Positions 22,977 through 32,145 of a stretch of 64,000 nucleotides of DNA are shown piece after piece. A program made the position numbers and the translations under genes. This stretch comes from Corticium candelabrum (taxonomy: Eukaryota; Porifera; Homoscleromorpha; Homosclerophorida; Plakinidae), in contig NC_085105.1 of NCBI RefSeq assembly GCF_963422355.1, positions 2,890,052 to 2,954,051 of the forward strand, in the 5' to 3' direction. Positions within the stretch are counted from its first letter, which is position 1. Each line of letters opens with the position of its first letter. Below the pieces are notes generated by a model. It made no database searches. It had not been told where the DNA came from and worked only from the letters and a program-made list of their open reading frames with translations.

Positions 22977-24443
22977 GTGATGTCAGGCAGCCTTTCTGCG
23001 TCTATAGCTACCGTTCTGGAGGATGATCTTTCATCTTCAGATGTTGTATCACAAACAGACCAGACACGGAGTCGTGGTTGTCATTCTTTTGTTGCACCAG
23101 AACGGCCAGCACCAACTAAGAATGCTTGGAATGCTACTGGCACGGATGACGACAGTAGGAAGGCCTGTGTTTCCACTAATATCAGCAATCTGAGGCTCTC
23201 TGGTATCCCAATGGCGGGCTTTGAGGTAATACCCATAATGACACCTGGTGGGTCTAGTCTGCCAGCATACCAGTGGGAATGGTTTGTTGAAATATCTGAT
23301 GATCAACGCTGGATGAAAGTGAGTGAGGGTTTGACTTTCATTCCTGAGTCTGAGCATGTGGGTCGGAAGATCAAGGTCAAGTGTGTTCCATGTGCCGGGC
23401 AGGAAGATGGGCCTCATGAAGTGATCAGTGAATATGCTATTGCCGAAGGTCCCAAATATGGGGGCATGAGCCAACGCCATCACACTACCGCTGACTTTCT
23501 TCAGTCACGTGATCAGCTTCGAATCATTACATACAACATTCTGTTTGATGCATACCTTCGTAGAGATAGTCCTGCCGACTACAGGTACTGTGCCACTCAT
23601 GTCTTGGAGGAGAGCTTCCGTCAGCAATTAGTTCTCAAAGAAGTGAAGCGTTACCATGGTGACATTTTGTGTTTCCAGGAGGTTGGACCAAATGTCTACA
23701 CCACCTACCTTCAACCGGCATTAAATGCTGCTGGATATGAAGGAGTGTTCACTTCAAAACCCAACGAGTTTAGAGAAGGTCTTGCCATGTTTTATCGAAC
23801 TGATAAAATTCAACTCAAACAGTCGTCAACCATTATTATGAAGGATGTCTTGATCAGTGACAATGCATTTAGCAGTTTGCGTGTCATCTTACAAAGGCAG
23901 TTTCCGGATGTGTTCCAGTTGGTGTGCAGTCTACATCACATGTGTCAAGTAGTGATCTTTAGCAATGGAACAAGATCATTCATGGTTCTTAATACGCATC
24001 TCTATTTTGTCATTGATTCTGAATTTGTCCGACTCATTCAAGTGTATATCATATTTCACTGCATTGACGTCATGCGGAAAGAACTCGGATTAGAAGGTGC
24101 AGGTATAGTATTCGCTGGTGACCTCAACCATGAACCCAATTCAGATACATACCGATATATCAATGAAGGCAAATTTCAACTTGGGGAAAGCACCAAGGAT
24201 CAAATTTATCTGCATCATTCTCTACATTTGACCAATGCGACTGGCACCCCTCTCTATTCATGGCTTGTGGATCACTCGCAATCCCTTTTAGACTACATTT
24301 ATGTTGACAGCCATTTTTCTGTCTTGCAGTCCATTCCTTTGCCGACTGAAGAAGAGCTGGAGCAGGATGGCAAATTTGTTTTGCCTTCATCTCGTTTCGG
24401 TTCTGATCATTTGGCTATCGGTGTTGATGTAGAGATGGTGTGA
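22977..24443 (+). CDS. PDE12: PDE12-like 2',5'-phosphodiesterase, copy 1
   Basis: A single-exon gene of 488 residues. PDE12 is an exonuclease/endonuclease/phosphatase-fold enzyme that degrades 2-5A and trims poly(A). Residues about 98-142 (QWEWFVEISDDQRW...VKCVPC) match the N-terminal PDE12 beta domain, and residues about 180-486 are the nuclease. Catalytic positions are present: N187 (TYNIL), E235 (CFQEVG), H341 (NTHLY), D382 and N384 (GDLN), and H478 (GSDHLAI). No basic mitochondrial presequence is visible (the start is Ser-rich and acidic), unlike human PDE12, so a cytosolic location is likely. Human PDE12 is longer (about 609 aa) and has introns. Differences from copy 3 include HLYFVID versus HLYWTVD and GDLNHEP versus GDLNNQP. 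It lies just after a transposon terminal repeat. Confidence 0.88.
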   Translation: MMSGSLSASIATVLEDDLSSSDVVSQTDQTRSRGCHSFVAPERPAPTKNAWNATGTDDDSRKACVSTNISNLRLSGIPMAGFEVIPIMTPGGSSLPAYQWEWFVEISDDQRWMKVSEGLTFIPESEHVGRKIKVKCVPCAGQEDGPHEVISEYAIAEGPKYGGMSQRHHTTADFLQSRDQLRIITYNILFDAYLRRDSPADYRYCATHVLEESFRQQLVLKEVKRYHGDILCFQEVGPNVYTTYLQPALNAAGYEGVFTSKPNEFREGLAMFYRTDKIQLKQSSTIIMKDVLISDNAFSSLRVILQRQFPDVFQLVCSLHHMCQVVIFSNGTRSFMVLNTHLYFVIDSEFVRLIQVYIIFHCIDVMRKELGLEGAGIVFAGDLNHEPNSDTYRYINEGKFQLGESTKDQIYLHHSLHLTNATGTPLYSWLVDHSQSLLDYIYVDSHFSVLQSIPLPTEEELEQDGKFVLPSSRFGSDHLAIGVDVEMV

Positions 24444-24586
24444 ACATTGAAGTTCATTCAGTTGACTATATTGACAAGTAGTATACCTTTACTTAATAGT
24501 GGCTGTTTTTTTAGTTATTTTGGTATTGTCTATGTATTGTATGACTTCCATATACATTTGGTATGTATGTGTAATAATATTAAACA

Positions 24587-24628
24587 AGAAGAAGAAGAAG
24601 AAGAAGAAGAAGAAGAAGAAGAATGAAA

Positions 24629-24694
<66 letters not shown>
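24587..24694. repeat. (GAA)n followed by (GT)n
   Basis: About 12 GAA units, then roughly 64 bp of GT repeats, just downstream of PDE12 copy 1. Not present after copies 2 and 3, so it arose or expanded after the copies diverged. Confidence 0.95.
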
Positions 24695-24699
<5 letters not shown>

Positions 24700-24702
<3 letters not shown>

Positions 24703-25612
24703 TGTGTGAACGAAGTTCCGTTGCCCCATCCTTTTGTATTGTAGCTACGTATTGTGTGTACTCGACAACCAAAACACACCTTTCGAAGCTGAATGCCACC
24801 TACGGTTAACTATTCACACGTCCCGTACTACAGGATGATCAATCCTTACTAGACTGTGCTGTATCTAACGCTATAGTCAATGTTTGCTGATATCAATTTC
24901 AAGGTCAACAGCTAGACCATACCACTGTCGCTACACGGAACTGAGTCAGTGTATAGTTATACTGTACATTTCAATTGTCTTGATCATGATCGCGAAACGA
25001 CGACTATACCTAACAGGCATAGATACGTAATCTAAATTACTAGGAAGTTTGCATATGTTTACTTCCACGACAGGGTTTCAATAAATACGTATTGTATAGC
25101 TTGGGCACGGCGTTTCAGTACACGGTCAGAAAACTCCGCTGCGACGTGTTTAGGCGCCACCTACGGATACGGTACAACTAGTTTGGTAATAAAAAAAAGG
25201 TGCAGCCAGCCCCTCCCCTTTTAATTAAGCAAACCAATAATACACTAAATTTTAGAGACCTGGGCCCTCATGCGCGGCAACTGCCGTCATACATCCACAC
25301 ACGCTATACGATCTAGTAAACAGACAGATAAACAGACAGACAGGTTATTTTATTGTTACAGATTCTCTACATGTACACGTCCTAAACTTCTCTAATGAAC
25401 CAGTCCCTTCACAGCGAAATACTTAAAATATTAGTGGACTTCGATCTGTACATTAATTAAAGTCATAAAGCTTGTCCATGTCATTCTTTGTTACACAGAC
25501 AGACAGACAGACGTTAATTCCTAGTGCACTTACTACAGCTACATACTTTGTATACATTTCCGTCATATTATGAACATTCCAATCCGGGGAATGACGAGGG
25601 CGGAGAGAGACT
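24700..25612. other. Spacer between PDE12 copies 1 and 2
   Basis: No exon seen. It contains a copy of a dispersed repeat associated with CAGA runs (about 25320-25401) and a second short CAGA run near 25500. Confidence 0.5.
25322..25401. repeat. Dispersed CAGA-associated repeat, copy A
   Basis: CAGACAGA runs followed by TTATTTTATTGTTACAGATT and a further block about CTCTACATGTACACGTCC. The same arrangement recurs at 47341-47415 with few differences, and more weakly at 52113-52185. Probably a SINE-like or other short interspersed repeat; no family assigned. Confidence 0.55.
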
Positions 25613-27069
25613 GGGTTGAGTCTATTTTCAGATGTTGTATCAAAGACAGACCAGATACGGCCGCAGAGTCAAGTTTGTTGTTCCACTGTTGGACCAGAAC
25701 CGCCAGCACCTACTGAGAATGCTTGGAATGCAGCAGCTACTGAGAATGCTTGTAATGCTACTGGCACGGATGATGACAGTAGGAAGGCCTGTGTTTCCAC
25801 TAATATCAGCAATCTGAGGCTCTCTGGTATCCCAATGGCGGGCTTTGAGGTGTACCCATGATGATGATGCCTGATGGGTGTAGTCTGCCAGCATACCAGT
25901 GGGAATGGTTTATTGAAATATCTGATGACCAACGCTGGATGAAAGTGAGTGAGGGTTTGAGTTTCATTCCCGAGTCTGAGCATGTGGGTCGGAAGATCAA
26001 GGTCAAGTGTGTTCCATGTGCTGGGCAGGAAGATGGGCCTCGTGAAGTGATCAGTGAATATGCTATTGCCGAAGGTCCCAAATATGGGGGCATGAGCCAA
26101 CGCCATCACACCACCGCTGACTTTCTTCAGTCACGTGATCAGCTCCGAATCATCACCTATAACATTCTGTTTGATGCATACCTTCGTAGAGATAGTCCTG
26201 CCGACTACAGGTACTGTGCCACTCATGTCTTGGAGGAGAGCTTCCGTCAGCAATTAGTTCTCAAAGAAGTGAAGCGTTACCATGGTGACATTTTGTGTTT
26301 CCAGGAGGTTGGACCAAATGTCTACACCACCTACCTTCAACCGGCATTAAATGCTGCTGGATATGAAGGAGTGTTCACTTCAAAACCCAACGAGTTTAGA
26401 GAAGGTCTTGCCATGTTTTATCGAACTGATAAAATTCAACTCAAACAGTCGTCAATCATTATTATGAAGGATGTCTTGATCAGTGACAATGCATTTAGTA
26501 GTTTGCGTGTTATCTTACAAAGGCACTTTCCGGATGTGTTCCAGTTGGTGTGCAGTCTAGATCACGTGTGTCAAGTAGTGATCTTTAGCAATGGAGCAAG
26601 ATCATTCATGGTTCTTAATACGCATCTCTATTGGACAGTTGATTTCGAATTTGTCCCACTCATTCAAGTGTATATCATATTTCACTGCATTGACCTCATG
26701 CGGAAAGAACTCGGATTAGAAGGTGCAGGTATAGTATTCGCTGGTGACCTCAACAACCAACCCAATTCAGACACGTACCGATATATCAATGAAGGTAAAT
26801 TTCAACTCGGAAAAGGCACCAAGGATCAAATTCATCTGCATCATTCTCTACGTTTGACCAATGCGACTGGCACCCCTCTCTACTCATGTGTTCTGGATCA
26901 CACTCAGTTCCTTTTAGACTACGTCTATGTCAACAGTTATTTTTCTGTCTTGCAGTGCATCCCTTTGCCTACTGAAGAAGAGCTAGAGCAAGATGGCAAA
27001 TTTGTTTTGCCTTCGTCTCGTTTCGGTTCTGATCATTTGGCCATTGGTGTTGATGTAGAGATGGTGTAA
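25613..27069 (+). pseudogene. PDE12: PDE12-like copy 2, 5'-truncated and frameshifted
   Basis: Similarity to copies 1 and 3 begins at about 25621, after the codons for their first 20 or so residues, so the original start is missing. The N-terminal frame also has a small internal duplication (TENAWNAAATENACNATG) and shifts near 25850, where the sequence GTGTACCCATGATGATG replaces the GTAATACCCATAATGAC of the other copies. From ATG 25858 the frame is open for 403 codons to 27069, with all catalytic motifs (TYNIL, CFQEVG, NTHLYWTVD, GDLNNQP, GSDHLAI). From there on it is almost identical to copy 3. A shortened nuclease from 25858 could still be made, but the upstream promoter and leader are gone, so I call it a likely pseudogene. 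Confidence 0.75.
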
Positions 27070-27836
27070 ACATTTGACATGCAGTTGACTATATTGACAG
27101 GTAGGATACTTGGCTGTTTTAAGTAAGATTCATCTGGTTTATTTACTGTATGACTTCAATATTTGGTATGTACGCGTAAAATTCATTCATGTGTTATTCT
27201 TAATATATTGATATTACTTGTGCACACTCATCTTGGGGCTCTGGAGCTGTGCCTGAAAACTAACCAGTCAGTTTTAGTACGTAATTAAAAAAGTACAAAA
27301 ACATTTTTAAAAAATGAGAAACACGTAGAGTTTTCGTAGGAAAAAGAATAGAAACAAGATCATGTGTGCTGTGACATCTTTCATGAATTCACTCATACAG
27401 ACTGAGCAATACATCATCCCTACATTGCACCATTTAAGGTTTAAAACACATAATATATATCAACTTTCCAGAGATAGTTTAAACGCCTGACAGCCTGGTC
27501 ACTCGGCAATTTAGCACCAAACAGGTACTAATTACTGCAGTACAAGTTCATTGTCCGAAACTGTATCTAGAGTGTAACTTGTACAACTTGCGCCACGCTC
27601 TCAAATTATTGCAACAGTTTTACTACTTAGCAATATTTGGTGGATGCAATAAACTAAATTTCTGCATTTCAATCCCATCATATCTAGAGCAAAAATAAGA
27701 AGTGCCAATGCAAATGGGACATCCAAAGACCCCACATCAAGCGGAGTGGTAGCAAACTCGTATCACACGGCATGGCTTTAGGTTTTTAGTACGTACTAAA
27801 CTAACTGTTTTTTAGTTGCAACTGAAATCTGTTTAC
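27070..27836. other. 3' flank of PDE12 copy 2 and unassigned spacer
   Basis: The first about 200 bp (to about 27265) are nearly identical to the flank after copy 3 (31795-31998) and mark the shared duplication unit. The rest shows no exon. In particular, I could not find a second TDP-43-type exon here. Confidence 0.6.
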
Positions 27837-27938
27837 CTGAATCGTTGAGATTGCTACCGATCCATCATCTTCGAGAGGAATGTCAAGTTCTCGGTCTGTT
27901 CTCTGCACTCGTACATAGCGGGCACTCGTTCGTTCCAT
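27837..27938 (-). pseudogene. Orphan first coding exon of a TDP-43-like gene
   Basis: On the minus strand an ATG at 27938 opens 34 codons ending at a good donor (TCAG|GTAAAC). The peptide, MERTSARYVRVQRTDRELDI then PLEDDGSVAISTIQ, matches the N-terminal oligomerisation domain of TARDBP (human ...[28 protein letters not shown]). TDP-43 is an RNA-binding splicing factor. The next exons (rest of this domain and the RRMs) should lie at lower coordinates, but that ground is filled by the spacer and PDE12 copy 2, and I see no matching sequence. It is therefore either a detached fragment left by the PDE12 duplications or the first exon of a gene with a very large intron. Called pseudogene with reservation. 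Confidence 0.6.
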
Positions 27939-28255
27939 ATTCACGACTAATTCAGAGAGTGTACTGCTAGACAGCCGTCCACGTGTTTTAGGTGTTGTCC
28001 ACGCCTCCGTAACTATGCGTTATATATCCTAGTTAGAGGTAAAATATTTTTGAATTTATATAATGCAATAGCTTAGTTAATTTCAATTTGCAAACACTTT
28101 GCAGTTAGTTTCTTAATTAGTTGGACCACGACATGGCCGGGCCATCCGATCGTTAGCTACCTAAACAAAATATGTGAACTTCGAGATACATTTTTGAATA
28201 TACTTTACTGTACAGTATACTGCATTGACTACGACGAAATGCCAGTCATGCACTA
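27939..28255. other. Short spacer upstream of the TDP-43-like exon
   Basis: About 317 bp between the orphan exon's start and the 3' end of the integrase gene. No exon or repeat recognised. It may hold the 5' leader and promoter belonging to the TDP-43-like exon. Confidence 0.4.
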
Positions 28256-29818
28256 TCAGACATATAATTTTGTACATAATTCATAATCTCTAAAAAAAAT
28301 GTCAACACCCAAAGAGTCACTGTCTCTTAATGGGTTAAATCGCTGTTGTATGTCTTCTACTAGTTCATGAGACAAACGGACGTCAACAGATGGAACAACA
28401 ACATCATTGCTTGTCTGTAAGACTTGAGGGAGTGGTCCATAAGGATCTATGCCGTAGACTGCTAGTTCTTCCTACACAAATACATTTTAAAGATAGTTGC
28501 AGTGGAATGAAACTGGAACTATATATAAATACGAGACTTATAGGAGTCATTGGTTCGCTAACGTCAACACTTTGGTCTTGTATTTGCCCTCTTATCCACA
28601 GCTGAATTGGACTTTGATTATGTTCTGTACGCAGTTTGTGCTCAGCGTAAGCGTTGGCATATATACGGAGACTACTGTTTACGCGTGCAAGAAAGACGTT
28701 GTGCAAACAGTACAAATGGGTATGGTCAGAAGCGTTGAGGAGTCCATCGTCTTCCATAGCATAGAACAGATTATAGTACAGGCCTGTGCATCCTTGAAAT
28801 AGATCTCTCCAAAAACGTTCTATTCTTGTGTTGTGCACGCTCTTTCCGGTAATGACACTACCTCGACCAGGACCTCTGTTCCTGTGTGTCAACATAAACT
28901 GCGCGACCTTTTCGTTCTCTCCACCATGATCACATCTGACACGTGATGGCAAACCAAACTGATTTGTAGCTCCTAGAAAAGCCTCTAGTACAGTGTCTGC
29001 ACGGTTGTTATTAGAACATGTCAGATAAACGGGTAGTCGGCTAAATCCGTCAATGCCTCCATGAATTACAAGTCGCCATCTTTATAACAATAATACAGTT
29101 ATAAATAGAGTAATATATATATATACATACAATAAATATGCTATATCTACCTTATCAGTTTGTGGTTGCCGTCGATATGCCACAGTGCGTTCGGACGAGG
29201 CACACGGTATTTCCTCCTCATAATAGCTAAATGGCGGCGAATAGCTACTCCAACAGGATCGGTTCTGTGAAGAGACTCGCGCAGTCTTCTTCTCTGGACT
29301 TTGAGACCTCTGGCAACAAGATGGCCTTCTAGTAGTTTCTCACCGTAATTAGGAAAGTAGTTCTGAATGCTTCGTACAACGTCGTCAAACTTTTCATCAC
29401 CTATATTGGAGAATGTTCTTGGCCCTGTAAGCCCAAACTGAGATATTCTTCTGTGAACAGTACTCCTAGAAATTCTAAGCATTTTCGCGATGTCGACGAC
29501 TGAAAATCCATGGTCAAGAAAATACTGCAATTGCTCTTCTGCCAGTTCAAATTTAGGACGACCTCTACCAGATGTCGTTCTTTCCAGTAAGAAACTGTCT
29601 CTATCTACGTCCTCTCTGACGCGAAGAGACACAATTACGGGCAACAACGTGTCTATTGCGTCTTGCGGAAAACCTAATGCCAAGAAGTTAGAAAAGATTC
29701 CTTCACCTCTTTGCCGTAAAGAATCTCCGTAGTTCCAATCTCCTGATGAGTAATTGGCAACAACGTCTTGCAAGAAAGAGAGACAGTCGACCATCAAGCT
29801 GCCTGTGGTGTCCATCAT
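28256..29818 (-). CDS. DDE integrase-core gene (DNA-transposon or domesticated)
   Basis: Three exons, 29818-29151, 29079-28563 and 28471-28256, with short introns of 71 and 91 bp, give 466 residues and look whole. The N-terminal part has a helix-turn-helix (FSVVDIAKMLRISRSTVHRR, about residues 107-126). The catalytic core follows: WHIDGNHKL with the first Asp, RCDHGGEN with the second, and SVHNTRIERFWRD with the Glu, spaced about 36 residues after the second Asp (DDE class). The C-terminal part contains YGIDPYGPLPQ. This gene type, an integrase core without reverse transcriptase, capsid or protease, is common in fish, cnidarian and sponge genomes and resembles IS3EU/Ginger-type DNA transposases. 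I saw no clear terminal repeats around it, so it may be a domesticated single gene. The minisatellite at 29840-30049 abuts its 5' end. Confidence 0.8.
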
Positions 29819-29839
29819 AGTACATGTGCATAAATTGAT

Positions 29840-30049
29840 GTTGATATCAGCAAGCTCTCTTAGTCAAGGCGGTTGATATCAGCAAGCTCTCTTAGTTAGG
29901 GCGGTTGATATCAGCACGCTCTCTTTTAAGGCGGTTGATATCAGCAAGCTCTCTTTAAGGCGGTTGATATCAGCAAGCTCTCTTAGTTAGGGCGGTTGAT
30001 ATCAGCACGCTCTCTTTAAGGCGGTTGATATCAGCAAGCTCTCTTAGAA
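29840..30049. repeat. Minisatellite, about 7 units of 29-32 bp
   Basis: Seven tandem units of GTTGATATCAGCAAGCTCTC followed by a variable tail (TTAGTTAGGGCG, TTTAAGGCG and similar). Two unit types differ by AAG versus ACG and by tail length, and they alternate, so pairs of units appear to have duplicated together. It lies just upstream of the integrase gene start on the minus strand. Confidence 0.93.
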
Positions 30050-30146
30050 GAAGCGCTATTTTGGCTTCCTCTTGTAAACTGCTCACGCTCTACAGTATGC
30101 TCCTGCTCTCACTGAACGGTATTTTTGCGACAGTCGGCGTTCCATA

Positions 30147-30202
30147 CAGTCCAGAGTAGAGTTCTGGCGTTTCGCGCGCACTCTGGTCTGGAAGTTCGAG
30201 GC
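30147..30202. mobile_element. Solo right terminal repeat upstream of PDE12 copy 3
   Basis: This stretch matches the right terminal repeat of the element at 22209-22867 (GTCCAGA, CGTTTCGCGCGCACTCTGGT, GGAAGTTCGAGGC). The rest of that element is absent, and the sequence that follows equals the 5' flank of PDE12 copy 1. It was carried along when the PDE12 unit was duplicated. Confidence 0.75.
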
Positions 30203-30327
30203 ATCAATAGGTACACGCCCTACAGATGTTCAGATTATCCGGGACATCTCGCGAACTTAACTTCCCCGGTAGTTTGGTAGACTGATAAGTAGAGGCTCCG
30301 TCATTTTATCAACGGTCATAACATTCT

Positions 30328-31794
30328 GTGATGTCAGGCAGCCTTTCTGCGTCTATAGCTACCGTTCTGGAGGATGATCTTTCATCTTCAGATGTTGTAT
30401 CACAAACAGACCAGACACGGAGTCGTGGTTGTCATTCTTATGTTGCACCAGAACGGCCAGCACCAACTAAGAATGCTTGTAATGCTACTGGCACGGATGA
30501 CGACAGTAGGAAAGCCTGTGTTTCCACTAATATCAGCAATCTGAGGCTCTCTGGTATCCCAATGGCGGGCTTTGAGGTAATACCCATAATGACACCTGGT
30601 GGGTGTAGTCTGCCAGCATACCAGTGGGAATGGTTTGTTGAAATATCTGATGATCAACGCTGGATGAAAGTGAGTGAGGGTTTGACTTTCATTCCCGAGT
30701 CTGAGCACGTGGGTCGGAAGATCAAGGTCAAGTGTGTTCCATGTGCTGGGCAGGAAGATGGGCCTCGTGAAGTGATCAGTGAATATGCTATTGCCGAAGG
30801 TCCCAAATATGGGGGCATGAGCCAACGCCATCACACCACCGCTGACTTTCTTCAGTCACGTGATCAGCTCCGAATCATCACCTATAACATTCTGTTTGAT
30901 GCATACCTTCGTAGAGATAGTCCTGCCGACTACAGGTACTGTGCCACTCATGTCTTGGAGGAGAGCTTCCGTCAGCAATTAGTTCTCAAAGAAGTGAAGC
31001 GTTACCATGGTGACATTTTGTGTTTCCAGGAGGTTGGACCAAATGTCTACACCACCTACCTTCAACCGGCATTAAATGCTGCTGGATATGAAGGAGTGTT
31101 CACTTCAAAACCCAACGAGTTTAGAGAAGGTCTTGCCATGTTTTATCGAACTGATAAAATTCAACTCAAACAGTCGTCAATCATTATTATGAAGGATGTC
31201 TTGATCAGTGACAATGCATTTAGTAGTTTGCGTGTTATCTTACAAAGGCACTTTGCGGATGTGTTCCAGTTGGTGTGCAGTCTAGATCACGTGTGTCAAG
31301 TAGTGATCTTTAGCAATGGAGCAAGATCATTCATGGTTCTTAATACGCATCTCTATTGGACAGTTGATTTCGAATTTGTCCCACTCATTCAAGTGTATAT
31401 CATATTTCACTGCATTGACCTCATGCGGAAAGAACTCGGATTAGAAGGTGCAGGTATAGTATTCGCTGGTGACCTCAACAACCAACCCAATTCAGACACG
31501 TACCGATATATCAATGAAGGTAAATTTCAACTCGGAAAAGGCACCAAGGATCAAATTCATCTGCATCATTCTCTACGTTTGACCAATGCGACTGGCACCC
31601 CTCGCTACTCATGTGTTCTGGATCACACTCAGTTCCTTTTAGACTACGTCTATGTCAACAGTTATTTTTCTGTCTTGCAGTGCATCCCTTTGCCTACTGA
31701 AGAAGAGCTAGAGCAAGATGGCAAATTTGTTTTGCCTTCGTCTCGTTTCGGTTCTGATCATTTGGCCATTGGTGTTGATGTAGAGATGGTGTAA
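30328..31794 (+). CDS. PDE12: PDE12-like 2',5'-phosphodiesterase, copy 3
   Basis: A single exon of 488 residues, same architecture as copy 1. All catalytic positions are kept: N187, E235, H341, D382/N384 and H478. The 5' flank from about 30150 and residues 1 to about 95 match copy 1 nearly base for base. From about residue 290 to the end, and for about 200 bp beyond the stop, it matches copy 2 (WTVDFEFVPL, GDLNNQP, LGKGTKDQIHL). I found only two amino-acid differences from copy 2 in the last half: A for P in the HFADVF/HFPDVF segment, and R for L in GTPRYS/GTPLYS. Intact and probably active. Confidence 0.88.
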   Translation: MMSGSLSASIATVLEDDLSSSDVVSQTDQTRSRGCHSYVAPERPAPTKNACNATGTDDDSRKACVSTNISNLRLSGIPMAGFEVIPIMTPGGCSLPAYQWEWFVEISDDQRWMKVSEGLTFIPESEHVGRKIKVKCVPCAGQEDGPREVISEYAIAEGPKYGGMSQRHHTTADFLQSRDQLRIITYNILFDAYLRRDSPADYRYCATHVLEESFRQQLVLKEVKRYHGDILCFQEVGPNVYTTYLQPALNAAGYEGVFTSKPNEFREGLAMFYRTDKIQLKQSSIIIMKDVLISDNAFSSLRVILQRHFADVFQLVCSLDHVCQVVIFSNGARSFMVLNTHLYWTVDFEFVPLIQVYIIFHCIDLMRKELGLEGAGIVFAGDLNNQPNSDTYRYINEGKFQLGKGTKDQIHLHHSLRLTNATGTPRYSCVLDHTQFLLDYVYVNSYFSVLQCIPLPTEEELEQDGKFVLPSSRFGSDHLAIGVDVEMV

Positions 31795-32145
31795 ACATTT
31801 GACATGCAGTTGACTATATTGACAGGTAGGATACTTGGCTGTTTTAAGTAAGATTCATCTGGTTTATTTACTGTATGACTTCAATATTTGGTATGTACGC
31901 GTAAAATTCATTCATGTGTTATTCTTAATATATTGATATTACTTGTGCACACTCATGTTGGGGCTCTGGAGCTGTGCCTGAAAACTAACCAGTCAGTTGA
32001 GTAAAATTTTGCGCTTTTGCTACAAAACCACTGTTTGCACCTAAATGATAATGACATTCAGAGATGATCAGACAATTAACTGAGATGAGTAGCAATTTAC
32101 AAGTACATGATTTAAGCAAGTCACTTAGACCTCCAGAGCTAGCTG

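Noticed and set aside
23049-23483. Minus-strand 144-codon frames within PDE12, repeated at 25.67 and 30.4 kb
   Set aside because: Their repetition only reflects the PDE12 duplication; they are shadows of the sense frame.
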